Numbered from the stretch's first letter, positions 1 through 11,184 are shown. The stretch is DNA of 64,000 nucleotides from Arion vulgaris (GCA_020796225.1 CM036756.1:59674616-59738615); one strand, 5' to 3'. The notes: generated from the sequence alone by a model not told the origin. Translations and numbers: made by a program.

Positions 1-1214
1 GTGCACAGACTTAATTATTATAACTAGCTTCACTTCAATGGTGAAGCCTTTTACTTTATCTGACTAAACCAGTTGCGAACAAGTTTGAGATGTAAAGTAT
101 AGGAATTGTGTAGATATTTCAACTTAATTTCAAGTTTAAATTTTATTTAGGCCTAGACTTGTTGCCTTAATTACGCGTAAATAAATGATAGATTAATAAA
201 TGAGTGCCCATATTTACAGCGGTCTTAATATGTTCAAACCTTTAAAATATGTTAAATACTTACAGCGGTTGTTTCTAACTCACGCCATTTGCTTCTATTA
301 GACAACTGCATGTAGTTTCATTCGACTCTTGCGCAGTCCGCCATTCAACAACAGTTCAGATGCTAAGATACTAGAAACCATATGAACCAATCGAGGCCAG
401 TGATATAAAATTAAGCCAATGAAATGTTACTTTACAAGGGAAAGCACTCTGGAAAACGAATACGATTTGATTCAGAGAACGCCTGCCTCCTTGCGTACGC
501 CCCCTCCCCTATATTAGACCAACTTTTAGTCTACGTGTGATGTGGAGAAACATCACGCCGTGTTTCTTTATTCCCAGTGAGTCCCAGTGAATACGCAATT
601 GAGGATGGGTTGATAAGAGAGCCGTTTGTGGTCTAAAAAAATCCCACACCATCTGGGTATGGAACTGGGTATCGTCCAGGGAGTTAGTACTAACTACTGT
701 CCATAAAAAAGGGTTGGCTGCGGTGGTTTTAAACAAATGTTTATGCCCTGATAGACTACTCCAAGAGGTTGATGCCCATATGGATGCCTGTCTCCTTCTT
801 GATCTAGCGACGGATGGGCTCTTGCTCTTCAGCCCAATGAAGTATGTATGTTGTACATAGCATAGGAGAGCTAGAGTGTCTGGATTTTCTAGCCACTAGC
901 CATCTCGAAGAGGATCTAGAATTAAATCGCCTTGGCACTAGAAGACGGGGAACTCTCTATGATGTCATGCTGCAGCAGTCGTGGTCACTGTGTTCAATCC
1001 CCAGGTTTAAGTTAGTCATCCCGAGTTCTACTATTCTCTAGTTATGTGTCCACTTTTTCGAGGCAAGAGTATCGCCACTTCCTTAATCCCTGCATCTTTG
1101 TGATGGTTGTTAGTCATCAGACGCAGAACATACTGGTTTACTAGCCTCAAGTCAGGATCATTCTGACTTCTTTCCATGTATATAATAGCTGGCATCGAAC
1201 TATAATTTGGGGTA
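1..1214. other. Unassigned AT-rich stretch, no gene recognised
   Basis: Both strands carry only short open frames without recognisable domains or splice context. The stretch 740-840 reads like old repeat debris, but I cannot assign it to a family. Confidence 0.4.
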
Positions 1215-2135
1215 TTTGTGGAGGAGAGGTTAGGTGCTCGATCTCGTACCTAAGGTACTCGGTTCACTCCCTCATGGAGTCATCGAGGTAATTTTCCAGA
1301 GATCCTTGATATCAGTGTAGGTGAGATCAGGTTCTTAGTCCTATCGGAGGCGGATGACAGAAAGTAGATCCCATAAGAATCCTTGGCAGTTAAAAATCGA
1401 GAAGAGCACGCTGGAATGCCGCTGCCCGGAAAAATGTTATTCGAAAAGTTTACAAATAAAATTCCTACAAAATATCTTCACCATCTTCTAAATTACATCG
1501 GGACCCTATCCGGAGCTACGCAGTTCGTGCACTCCCGCTGAGATTTTCATGTGCAAGAAAGAGATCGGAGCACACATGGTTACACATCGAAGTGCAAGAA
1601 AGAGATCGGAGCACACATGGTTACACATCGAAGTGTAAGAAAGAGATCGGAGCACACATGGTTACACATCGAAGTGTAAGAAAGAGATCGGAGCACACAT
1701 GGTTACACATCGAAGTGTAAGAAAGAGATCGGAGCACACACGGTTACACATCGAAGTACAAGAAAGAGATCGGAGCACACACGGTTACACATCGAAGTAC
1801 AAGAAAGAGATCGGAGCACACACGGTTACACATCGAAGTACAAGAAAGAGATCGGAGCACACACGGTTACACATCGAAGTACACGAAAGAGATCGGAGCA
1901 CACACGGTTACACATCGAAGTACAAGAAAGAGATCGGAGCACACATGGTTACACATCGAAGTACAAGAAAGAGATCGGAGCACACATGGTTACACATCGA
2001 AGTACAAGAAAGAGATCGGAGCACACATGGTTACACATCGAAGTACAAGAAAGAGATCGGAGCACACATGGTTACACATCGAAGTACAATGATGATGGCC
2101 CAATCAATCGATCATTCTCTTCTTGAAATATATTT
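1215..2135 (+). mobile_element. SINE-B copy containing an internal 41-bp array
   Basis: The sequence matches other SINE-B copies (35005, 23810, 21190, and reversed at 33050). Shared blocks are a tRNA-like head with a B-box-like GGTACTCGGTTCACT, the phrase 'gtgtaggtgagatc', a 'ccgctgcccgg' block and a distal block ending 'aatgatgatggcccaatcaatc'. Between 1551 and 2083 the distal block is tandemly multiplied. The assignment to one SINE family comes from comparing copies within this window. Confidence 0.6.
1551..2083. repeat. 41-bp minisatellite, 13 units, inside SINE-B
   Basis: Thirteen head-to-tail units start at 1551, 1592, 1633 and so on to 2043, each beginning gtgcaagaaagagatcgg or gtacaagaaagagatcgg. 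Variants (gtgc, gtgt, gtac and acacatgg/acacacgg) are clustered in runs, as expected for local duplication. The same block occurs once in ordinary SINE-B copies, for example near 35380 and, reversed, at 2580-2610. Confidence 0.85.
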
Positions 2136-2464
2136 CATTTCTTTCATTATCCGTTATTATATTTCCTAAATATACTATGTAACGTACATGGTTCCAATTG
2201 GATGTCAATACGTCAGGAGATCGGCAGTGAGGATTATCTCTCACTGCCTATAACATTCTCATAAAGCGTACGCTTCTCATCGCATCTGACGGCCAGCTTT
2301 CACAATGGTATTAATTTGTTACGGGAATGCAGAGATTGGTGCAACATAAATTCTATGTGGTCTTAATTTGATTCACCCTGTTGTAACGTCAAACAATTAT
2401 TTCACATATTTTGTCGTCCGTTTGATATCTCTTTTCAAATATAATTTCTCATGATCTCTGACCA

Positions 2465-2494
2465 GTGGCGGCTCGTCATTAAGGGCCAGTGGGA
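2465..2494. mobile_element. Solo end of hAT-2 family element
   Basis: The terminal motif CAGTGGCGGCTCGTC followed by attaagggccagtggg is the same as the end of the hAT-2 copies at 26997 (reversed) and 50083. No matching second end is seen nearby, so this is a truncated copy. Confidence 0.55.
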
Positions 2495-2514
2495 ATTATA
2501 TCAGAGCGTGTAGG

Positions 2515-3250
2515 CCAACAGACACTTTAGGAGAATACAAGTTATTGATTGATTGGAGCATCATCACTGCACTTCGGCAGAACCATGTGTGCTCTGATCT
2601 CTTTCTTACACAGGAAGATCTCAGCGGCAATGCACACATTATGTAAAACACGTAATTACAAAGTACTGTAGTTTTACAAATTACAAAAACAATGACAAAA
2701 TACAGCAACGTTTCGACCAACAAGGCCTTTATCAAGCAAACGAACAAACAGGAGTGACAAATTAAAATGAAACACAAATGGACGACCAAATACAAACGTA
2801 TCTAAGGAAAATCTGGAATAAAAACGAATAACGAAATAAATGTAACACAAAAACACACATAAAAGCTAGAAATAAAAAGGAAAAGAAACAATGAAACATC
2901 TAGTAAATATATAACTGGAATACATGCAACATATACCCATATAGATTACAAAGCATGGGAAGAGAAAGTACTAAGAAACATAAGAATGGAATATAACATA
3001 AATACATGCAACATATACCCATATAGATTACAAAGCATGGGAAGAGAAAGTACTAAGAAGCATAAGAATGCAATAAGAATGTAAACGTTGCTGTATTTTG
3101 TCATTGTTTTTGTAATTTGTAAAACTACAGTACTTTGTAATTACGTGTTTTGCCAATCAAATAGTTTTACTGCAGTTCCATATATATATATTGAATATTT
3201 ACACATTATGTAGCACCGACGAGGGTCCCCTTACAAACAAGTTATTAAGC
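2515..3250 (-). mobile_element. SINE-B 3' half, interrupted at 2646-3200
   Basis: Bases 2525-2645 and 3201-3250 together read as the reverse complement of the distal half of SINE-B (tttcttacacaggaagatc; gcaccgacgagggtcccc). They are separated by an insertion bounded by a 12-bp direct repeat. Confidence 0.55.
2646..3200. mobile_element. 555-bp insertion with long inverted repeats (unclassified)
   Basis: The insertion is flanked by the 12-bp direct repeat acacattatgta (2634-2645 and 3201-3212). A roughly 70-bp arm at 2646-2717 recurs in reverse complement at 3081-3152 (cgtaattacaaagtactg and so on). The middle holds a roughly 80-bp direct duplication (2926-2987 and 3007-3070, tacccatatagattacaa). 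A related single arm occurs at 49497-49590. The layout resembles a Penelope-like or other retroelement inserted with 5' inversion, but no protein supports that. Confidence 0.5.
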
Positions 3251-3359
3251 ATATAGTTAAGTTTCTGATCTATGCATTCTGTTGTCTCATATTTATTTCT
3301 AATTTCGACTAGATATTTTTGTGCTTATATCTGGTTTTTCAAAGTTTTAGTTTAGTTTA

Positions 3360-5040
3360 GTCGTCGGATCACCATTACTGCACGTCGAACAAATTAGTCC
3401 ATAAGTGCTCCGATCTCTCCCTCAGTATGTCCATCAGCATGTGGCGACTAACGACACCAGTTCTTTGTTGGTTTACAATTCTTCTTTGTCTGCCAGCATA
3501 GCGTTCTTGTCGAGCTACACCACACTTAACTTTGAGTTCTTGCAGTCTGGTTAGTGTTGTGGATTCACCGCTATTACGTGAATCATGTACACGCCCTCTC
3601 TCCCTTAAGGAATTTTATCAGCCTGGTCCATTGCTCCTCCGCTTTGGACAGCAGCCATACCTGCAAGCCTATCTGCACGTTCATTCCCCTTACACCTGCA
3701 TGCCCTGGCACAAAATAAAACTGATCTTTGTCAGCTGAGACCTCCCCAGCGATTCTATCCAATGTCTCCTAGCCCATCCTGTTTCAATCTTCCTGAGCAT
3801 ACTCATTGAGTCACTGAGAAAACATGCATGGATAAAAGTCTGTGATTCTAGCCAAATCATCGCTTTGGTAACCGCCATGATTTCCATACTGAGACTGCTC
3901 GTAGTCACGGCAAAACCACCACTGTCTTCCTTCACATCACCTCTGACCTGAGCAGTGAAAGCCCACGAGCTCTGCACATGTCGAATCACCGAACCATCCG
4001 TATAAATGATTACATCATGCTCAGATGCGTTCTCAGAAATCAATGCCTGAACCTCTGCCTCCACGACAATTGGGTTGTGTTGCCTGCATTCTTTATCAAG
4101 TTCGATGCATACAGAAAAGGATGTATCCATTCTTCACCGGGATCAATATCTTCAAGTGTACATACCTGTTCAATACAGTCCTCGGCCTGACCCATCCAAG
4201 ATTTTACTCTTTTTAACCTATTTCCTTTTTGTCTCTTTATTTCCAAGTGCAGAGGATGTTGTGTGCCAGCATTGACTCGAAGGTATGCTCGTGCACGGCT
4301 CATCAGTATTCTATACTCCATAGTAGGATAGTCAAGGAGATAGCGCATTGCCCTGCACGACGTATCTTTAGTGCAACCAAGTATAATGCGCATCGCCTCG
4401 TTCTGTATTCTTTCCAGTCGTTCTATCTATGACTGAGAGTCAGGATCGCCAGCGCATACTCAAGCACAGAAAGGACCAGACCCTGGTATAAAGACAAAGA
4501 TGGCGCTGTTCACAATCCGCCGCAGCCATTACCCTCATCGCCAGCAAACCTTCCTCGCCTTCATTATCACATGAGCTATGTGTTCCGTAAAAAGCTAGAC
4601 TACGATCAAAACGCAGCCCCAGGTATTTCATAGACTGAGATCGCTCCACTACCTCTGAACACAAAACCACAGATGGTGTTGGAGTGTTGACGATGTGGTT
4701 GTTTAAAGAGAACCATGTCACCGCTGCTTTTGTGGGGTTGACCAATGCTCCTGCTTCAACGCACCATCTACCTATGCGGTCGAGTTCTGACTGAAGTTCC
4801 TCCACAAGCTGTTCTCTATCCTTGCCCTGACGATACACCAACACATCATCTGCATATGACATTGTCCTTCCTCTACCCGTGATCTGCTCTTTGTGATGCT
4901 CACAGTATAGGCATTGAACAACACCGGAGATAATGGTGACCCCTGTGGTAAGCCAAGGTGGATTGTTGTTGGTGATGACGCCCAACTGCCACATTTAAAC
5001 ACTATCTTCGCTGGAAGAGGGCCGCAAAGATCCAATTGAG
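3360..5040 (-). mobile_element. LINE-A fragment: RT palm/thumb, RNase H and 3' end (dead)
   Basis: Read on the minus strand, the order is RT box B-like GLPQGSPLSPVLFNAY (about 4950), the RT catalytic box SYADDVLVYRQG (about 4860-4820), a thumb with SMKYLGLRFDRSL (about 4630-4590), a connector ending GEEWIHPF (about 4140), then RNase H with VIIYTDGS and LSDSMSMLRKI (4040-3780). The 3' part at 3360-3690 has no clear frame. Frames change at least three times, so the copy is not functional. RNase H downstream of RT places it with I-, Nimb- or Loa-like LINEs. The endonuclease is absent (5' truncation). Confidence 0.8.
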
Positions 5041-5730
5041 GAGGAATGGGCTGATATTGAGTACCTACAAAATGGTATATTACTCATTAAACTCGGTTCA
5101 TAATTAAGGAAACTGCAGCTGAATTTGTACATACACATACACTGGGAAAATAGAACATAAATTTAATTCAGTCACAACTCATTTTTTTCAATTCGGTAGC
5201 AAATCAGCTCATTTTATACCGCCTCAAAATCTTGTTGATACTAGTGTGCTAACTTATTGTGAAATGTATGGCTTTAGAATAATTCAGTTACATAGAGATC
5301 TATATAATTTTGTACAGTTTTGCTTTATAACATTATATTGTTACATATAGCAAACTAGGCATAATTACTATGGTGATAGCGCAGGTCATATTCTGCAATT
5401 AACTGACGAACTGTGAAAACATTACCTCTCGGCAGAAGTGCACCAAAGTTGGAACATAAACAATACAACTCCAAAGTTTAGACACATGTTTATTTAGATT
5501 GATCTGTAGAAGAAGCAGTAAAAAATGGAGGAGGGTAATTTTTAAGATACTACAAATTATGGACTATATGCAAAGCTTTTCTGACATGAAAGATCTCCAA
5601 CTTCTGAAGCACCTCTCCAAGCACCGAAAACCTTAACAGGATCAAACAGCAGTCATCAGCCAAGAATGTCATATCATGTGACTACAGATCTTTAATGACA
5701 AAAATATAAAACACTAAAACATCCATGGAG
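5041..5730. other. Unassigned AT-rich stretch
   Basis: I see no domain, tandem repeat or recognised element. Open frames are short and AT-driven. Confidence 0.4.
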
Positions 5731-5734
5731 AGCT

Positions 5735-5950
5735 GCAGTAGCGTAGTTGTTAATGAACTCGCTTCTTAGGATAGCGGTCCTGGTTCAATTTCACAGGGGG
5801 TGCATAATTTGTTCAGACCGTAACGGCTTCAGTCGCGATAGGCGGCGTGTGATGTTGACCACATCACCCATCGTGTGCCACAGGTCAATGAAAAATATGG
5901 GCCTAACACATCATTACCCTATATACCATGTGGTATAAAAAGGGTTCCTT
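5735..5950 (+). mobile_element. SINE-A copy (tRNA-derived)
   Basis: A tRNA-like head has an A-box-like TAGCGTAGTTGTTAATGA and a B-box-like GGTTCAATTTC. It is followed by the family body (gaccacatcacccatcgtgtgcc) and the 3' motif gggttccttta. The same order is seen at 28405 and, interrupted, at 24693. Confidence 0.7.
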
Positions 5951-7365
5951 TATCATTTAGAACATACACAATTCTCTGCAGTTGTCCCTTCATAGGATAC
6001 CCTTCCATTCTAGAATTATAGGAAATTAGAGAGCTGATGTCCTGTCCAGAGTTGGTTACAGAGTAGAGCGACTCAACCATCCACTATCCCAAAGAGAAAT
6101 TAAAAACATCATTTCCAAACAAAGACACTTTAAAGAATAACAAACATGGACACAGCTTGCAAATCTGATCTAATCCAACTTCTTGAAATGCACTAGCTAC
6201 AACAGTGACTTGCATGAAACTGGAGCCTGTAGAGCCACATATGCTATATATGAATGTCTGTGTAAACTTGTATTTAATTCCATAAGCACATACTTCAAGA
6301 CTGCAATAAAAATACTTTATAGAGTGTAAAATGGGTGTCTCTTCACAATTCCAAGCCCAAGTACAAGAGACAGCCGGACCTACCAATTTTCGTCCTCACT
6401 TGTAGATCCATTGTTTGTTAATCCAGTTTAAAATGACTTGCGATGAACAAATCTGTCCAGAATGTGTAGTACTAAGATAAAAGCTATGAGAGTGCAGCAA
6501 GGACCAAAAAAAGATGATGGACTTTGTCATAACGAGTCCTAAAGATCTTACATGACCAGAGACCTAAATGCAGAAGAAAAACTAAACACAAATTTCAGTC
6601 TTAGCCATTCTTCTGTCAGTCATCAGACCACATCACCAGTGACTAGCACTCAGATACAACGGCAACAGATTCAGAAGAAGACCACATAAACGATCAACCG
6701 ACAACATTTTAGAGACACTAAATTCTACCTTGTACAAAGCGCATAAAGAGGCTCACTCCAAGTGCCTCTTTTTTCGGACTGACGCCGAAAGGCAAAACAG
6801 AGATAGAGAATTTATAGATATATAGAAGATGTTGCTGAGTTGCAGTAAAGGAGATGCATGTTCATTGATGGAAGTTGTCTTTGGGTCATAAACGTTTTGG
6901 GTAACACTAACTTTATGGCAGTTGGAAGGGCTACCAGGTTGTGTTTATCTACTAGATAATTTGTGGAGTGTTTGTTTATCTTCTTCTTTACTCTATAATC
7001 TTGTTTTGTCTCGCAGAACCAGGATAAGAAGAGATTTCTAGAACAGGATTCCTATAGTGTTTTGTTTGTAAGAACAGCATTTTCTATTTCTCCTCTATCT
7101 GATGTTAGATTACAGATTCTCTTTCTATGTTTGTCCTTTCTTCTCTCTCGTGATCACACGCAGATTGATGTACCAGATTTCTCCATAAATTCTATTCATG
7201 TGGAAATCTGATTCATGCAGCCCTAGCATTAGTTTGTTGTACGTTACATATTCAGTACCATTTGGAGATTTGGTTCTTATCCTTCTGCGGTTTCAGCCAG
7301 CGTTTACTCGGTTCGCTCTCTGTTCTGTAGCCATCTAGTGTTTTTTACGGTGTGGGGTAGCTAGC
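5951..7365. other. Unassigned stretch with old LINE-like scraps
   Basis: At 6990-7040 there is a block (cttgttttgtctcgcagaac) that recurs at 9180, 48520 and 48600, so old retroelement debris is likely. At 7230-7330 a segment resembles the 28975-29050 edge of the GC-rich insertion (taccatttggag, agcgtttact). No host gene is recognised. Confidence 0.35.
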
Positions 7366-7465
7366 CCCATTCCCAACCTCCTTAGTCACCTCTTATGACA
7401 TTCGTGGCAGGTAACAGTGGTTCTATTCTTTACACCCCAATTGGGTCCCCGGTAACCACTCGGGC
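7366..7465 (-). mobile_element. SINE-C 5' part
   Basis: The reverse complement gives the SINE-C head: a ggttaccgggg-like start, a taaagaatagaaccactgtta block, then cataagaggtgactaaggagg. It matches the intact copy at 26321-26573 but stops before the distal half. Confidence 0.55.
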
Positions 7466-7599
7466 GGTCCCTTTCTTCAAACCATCTTATACCTAACAAA
7501 TTTCTAGTGAACCTAATTGCTGCAGTTGCACAACTAACATATAATTGCAACTATTTACAATGTAACCACTAAGTTTCTCACATTATGAGAACAAAACAT

Positions 7600-7603
<4 letters not shown>

Positions 7604-7664
<61 letters not shown>
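7604..7664. repeat. (AT)n microsatellite
   Basis: About 30 TA dinucleotides in a row lie downstream of the HIGD2A-like stop codon. Confidence 0.9.
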
Positions 7665-7668
<4 letters not shown>

Positions 7669-7719
7669 ACAGATAACTGTTACTGTACAATTTTACAACT
7701 CAAGCAATCAACTTTACAA

Positions 7720-7725
7720 TTTATT
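7720..7725 (-). promoter_or_regulatory. Candidate polyadenylation signal of the HIGD2A-like gene
   Basis: The minus strand reads AATAAA about 150 nt after the stop codon at 7878. The position is plausible, but AT-rich sequence produces this hexamer by chance. Confidence 0.3.
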
Positions 7726-7877
7726 TTATATGCTTGTACTGAAAGGAAAATATATATATATATTTCCAGTCTTGATTCACATCACATACAATTAACATCT
7801 AATAAAGAAAATGTAATAACATATTGCAGCCATGAAATCAGTCATGCACACATTTCAAAACAACTGCTTGTCTCCAG

Positions 7878-8046
7878 CTATTGATCAGATTTGCCAGCTT
7901 TTCCTTTATAATATACTCCGGTCAGCATAGCAACTATGGCAAATGCCTGTCCTCCAACTCTCAACCTCATCAAGATTTGACTTCTCGGCTGCCAGATCGC
8001 ATGGTCCATAAGCCCATAGCGAGAACCACTGTTGTGAAAACTACAC
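7878..8046 (-). CDS. HIGD2A: HIGD2A-like gene, exon 2 (HIG1 domain, second half; 1-nt deletion)
   Basis: HIGD2A is a small inner-mitochondrial-membrane protein that helps assemble respiratory supercomplexes; it crosses the membrane twice. This exon follows a TTTTTCAG acceptor (AG at 8048-8047) and begins in the phase left by exon 1. It first reads GVVFTTVVLAMGLWTM (first membrane helix), then RSGSRE. After that the frame must shift by one base to read SQILMRLRVGGQAFAIVAM (second helix) and GVYYKGKAGKSDQ before the TAG at 7880-7878. The order helix, G-rich loop, SQ-MMR-like turn, helix matches the HIG1 domain. Near 7983 the sequence has two A's (minus strand) where three would restore the frame. 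With that base the protein would be 102 residues, against about 106 in human. The shift may be an assembly error, a polymorphism or a real lesion. Confidence 0.8.
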
Positions 8047-8166
8047 CTGAAAAATAAATAAGAACATTTTTAAAAGCAACAACAAATAAATCAAAACAGT
8101 AGATTATTAAAATATAAGAAAATCAATAGGTTTATTTCTCAAGCAACTTTTATAATCTTCTACCTT

Positions 8167-8370
8167 TTTTTACTCCGATCCAGAAGCACTTGAGCTTTTC
8201 AGCTCTTTGGCTCGGTGCCATGGACATCGTAAACCTTCGGTTCGGTGCCACGAACACTGTAAATCTGGGGAATCTGTGGCTTTTTCTGCCATCCGCGGAA
8301 TTGAACCTGCACACACAGAGGGATAGCCATCCGTAGTCCAATGCGCTACGAACACGCTGGGCAGACGGGC
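8167..8370 (-). mobile_element. SINE-T: tRNA-like head with a LINE-N tail
   Basis: The 204-bp insertion is bounded by a perfect 13-bp TSD aatcttctacctt (8154-8166 and 8371-8383). On the minus strand it starts with a tRNA-like head: TAGCGCATTGGA as an A-box-like motif and GGTTCAATTCC as B box. It then has a 30-bp block in two tandem copies (TTTACAGTGTTCGTGGCACC and TTTACGATGTCCATGGCACC) and ends ...CTCAAGTGCTTCTGGATCGG. That tail aligns with the 3' end of LINE-N at 15009-15080, which reads ...GCTCAGATGACTGCTGGATC. It lies in the intron of the HIGD2A-like gene. Confidence 0.75.
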
Positions 8371-8569
8371 AATCTTCTACCTTAAACCTGTCCTTGCAGA
8401 GCATTGTTCTCATCAAACCCCACCTGAAAGACTCGTGATCTATGGCCAGTTCTTATGCCTCCGGCGTTCAAGGTTTGTGCAATGCCACATTGTCATCCCC
8501 TACATTGTCTTCCAGAAACCGTGTCTTCCATTATTGCTCTTTCTAAACCACTGGGAGGGGACTGCCTAG

Positions 8570-8765
8570 AGTAGTTGATAGTAGCTCGGCCTGCTAGCTG
8601 TGAGACGCCTCATGCTCGGGTTCGAACCTACTGTCCGGCATTTGTTCGAGTCCCTGGTCTTACTCAGGACGATAACATGAGTACCTCTGAAGTCTGAGAA
8701 AATCTGCCTGTATGGCGAGGGAATACTAATTACGAGTACATTGAGCACACGGCTGCCAGTGTAAG
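8570..8765 (+). mobile_element. Possible tRNA-derived SINE fragment
   Basis: The plus strand has GTAGCTCGGCCTGCTAG (A-box-like) and, 30 nt later, GGGTTCGAACCTA (B-box-like). A full tRNA cloverleaf is not evident. Only one copy is seen, so the family is unknown. Confidence 0.4.
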
Positions 8766-9174
8766 TAATTTACAATGTGCACGCTGCTGCCATTGTAAGA
8801 AATTGGAAAACAGATTTTCACGCAAAAATCAGTTTCAGAGATGAAACTTCGTCTGAGTTGAAAGCGGACGAACGAGACATGTTCATAGGCCTTTGTTCCT
8901 CGACGCTCAGGTCTTGTAGGATGTGTATATTATTACACTTCTGGGTTCAGAGTGTTCTAAGAATTTTTCTCTAGCACCTTAATTCACATCCAATTTTTTC
9001 TTTTTTTATGCCTGTATAATGGTCTGTGTTTCACATCCAAATGTTGCCACAAGATATCCTCATTTTTACTTGAATTCTTTCTCCCAATAAAATGGCTGCA
9101 ACAGTCTATGAGTGATAATAATTCAGCCCCATTTTTTTAGAATCTGCACATACATACATGCATTATCTTTTTTC

Positions 9175-9550
9175 TCTCCAATCCTGTTTTGCCTCACAGC
9201 GTCAGGTCAAGAAGAGATTTATAAAACGGACCTGTGTGCGCTTCGTAGATAGTGTCTTTCATTGCCTCTGTAATCTCTGAGGTCCATCTTTTGCGTGGCC
9301 TGCCTTTTGCCTTGTACCCATTGTATCGGAGCAGCATTTCTCTTTGAGATGCACTGTCTGTTGTAATCTGCTTATGTGGCCGAACCAGTTAATTTGTTGT
9401 TTCTTGATGAAGTTTAGTACTGCTGTTGTATCCACTTTTTTCCTAATGTCTTCCTTTCTCAACCGGTCTCTTTTTGTTACCCCCAGCATTCTGCGTAGAC
9501 ACTTCATATCTGTTGTGATCAGTTTCTTCATCTGCATGCATAATCATTTT
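9175..9550 (-). mobile_element. LINE 3' ORF fragment (RTE/CR1-like)
   Basis: The minus strand reads LITTDMKCLRRMLGVTKRD and then KQQINWFGHISRL. This is the conserved stretch just after the RT domain in RTE/CR1-type LINEs. A second copy of the same family is at 48500-48960 (minus). It lies in the HIGD2A-like intron. Confidence 0.7.
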
Positions 9551-9574
9551 TAGTTCAACTAAACTATGATTGAC

Positions 9575-10420
9575 TGAATGCCCCCTTTGATTTTGTTTCT
9601 TGTCTACACACAGTTATCTGATTCTACTACACTAGTAATAGCCGACTACAGTCCATTTTCTCTGCACCTTAGAGGTAGGACGATTCTCAGAAGCTACGCA
9701 AGTTTCACTAGTGTTGTTGCAGTGCTACAATTGGCAATATTGTGCATGGGATTCCCTGCATGTGGTTCCTATATAAAAGCATTTTAAAGACACTTTTAAA
9801 GTGTTTTTGAAGCATTTTTTCTAGCCACCAACCGGTCATTTCCCATCAAGTTCATCATACATCAACTGTTTTGGGATCGCTTTACCAGGCACTTCTTGAT
9901 ATGACCAGTACACTTCACCTGGACTTTCTGCAATGATTGTGGATAATTGAAATCTTTGTTCTCATGAGACTTCAGTATCTGGAATTTTTTCCTGCCATTT
10001 TATTTTGTGCAGTTTGAGGAGACACCTTGTTAATGTGTGGAAGTTATTACGTTTTCTCATGTCTGCTATACACAGTAGTCCATGTCTTACTGGTGTTTAA
10101 CAGGGTGGTGGGCATTATGGCCCTGTAAATTTTCAGCTTTGTGGTGATGCTTATCCCCTTCGGCTTCCACAAAGTAACACTCAGTCTTCCAAATGCAACA
10201 CTGGCTTTACTTATCCTATTGTTGATATTAGAGTAGATGTTTGTAGCTATTTAAATATGATGCTTCAAGATAGGCAAAGTTGTCTGCTGACAGACACTGA
10301 TTTTTAATATTAATGGCTTTATCATGGTATTGCTCTTTAGTGGCGGCCTCAGTTTTCCTGATCTTTATGGTAACAGATGAGGTTATAGAAAACAATGTAG
10401 GATTGTAGGTCACTACAGTA
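9575..10420 (-). mobile_element. Old LINE-R copy
   Basis: The minus strand matches the LINE-R copies at 42324 and 45779 piece by piece: ADNFAYLEAS, NNRISKASVAFGRLSVTLW, GISITTKLKIYRAIMPTTLL, then caaaacagttgatgtatg and the zone equivalent to the KVSLKCF segment. It is more diverged and full of indels, hence older than those copies. It lies in the HIGD2A-like intron. Confidence 0.7.
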
Positions 10421-10615
10421 CTGAGTACAGTGCCTACAACAACCAACTCCAACTTAAACTAGTATATTAAGTATACATTATTATTCGTTATACAGTACCG
10501 TACACCACCTACTGATATTTCGTTACTTTCACTATCCCCGAGCATCTGCAAACGTAGCTAAACATGCCTATGATTGTAGTATCATTTTATATTATGAATA
10601 ACAACAACTATTTAC

Positions 10616-10754
10616 CGATAGGAACAAAAGGATTCTCTTTAGTCTTCCTAATAAACTTTTCACGAAGCCCTTGTTGCACATAGTAAGGATCTGGTGGTGG
10701 AAGGTAAGACAATTCGCTGTAGTTTACTCCATGATTTTCTGAACCTTTCTCCAT
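10616..10754 (-). CDS. HIGD2A: HIGD2A-like gene, exon 1 (start and first half of HIG1 domain)
   Basis: The ATG is at 10754-10752. The exon encodes 46 codons plus one base and ends at a GTAAAT donor (10615-10610). The product begins MEKGSENHGVNYSELSYLPP and ends with the hallmark REKFIRKTKENPFVPI, nearly the same as the EKFVRKTRENPVVPIG motif of vertebrate HIGD2A. The phase-1 end joins the GT of exon 2 to give the G of VPIG. The intron is 2,569 bp (8047-10615) and holds LINE-R, another LINE scrap, SINE-T and a possible second SINE. The motif identifies the 2A-type subfamily better than the 1A type, although close relatives exist. The start is chosen because it is the only in-frame ATG upstream of the motif. 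Confidence 0.85.
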
Positions 10755-11184
10755 AACTGCACAGATCTCTTAGTATGTCCTCCTAAAATGTAGTTACAAG
10801 AAAGAGGTATTGCTTATAATAAGTACGCCTAGCCTCGCTCTTGAATTTCAATGTTATCACTTCTCTTCGGTTCGAAAGGTTACAAAACAAAACAAGTTAC
10901 TTGGTGAAGCTATGTACTGTTTTAGTTTCGAAGTTTTCGAAACTTACGTTTTACCAGTTAATTGTGTGTATGTGTAAGTGAAATGTCTGTTGACCAACAC
11001 CCCTATATGATATAAATGCAACAAGACATTTTCTTAGGTTGCATGATTGTGCCTCGACGCATGAAATGCATAATGTCCTTAAAAAAATCAAATACATAAA
11101 CAACAAATAAACAAGGTAACCGTACCAAATGAAATGAAAATCGTGGCATATCCTAAAGAACGTGGCCATCAACCACAGTAAACG

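Noticed and set aside
1551..2083. The phrase agatcggagcacac resembles a sequencing-adapter start
   Set aside because: It lacks several adapter bases, is part of a 41-bp unit found singly in other SINE-B copies, and continues into unrelated sequence.
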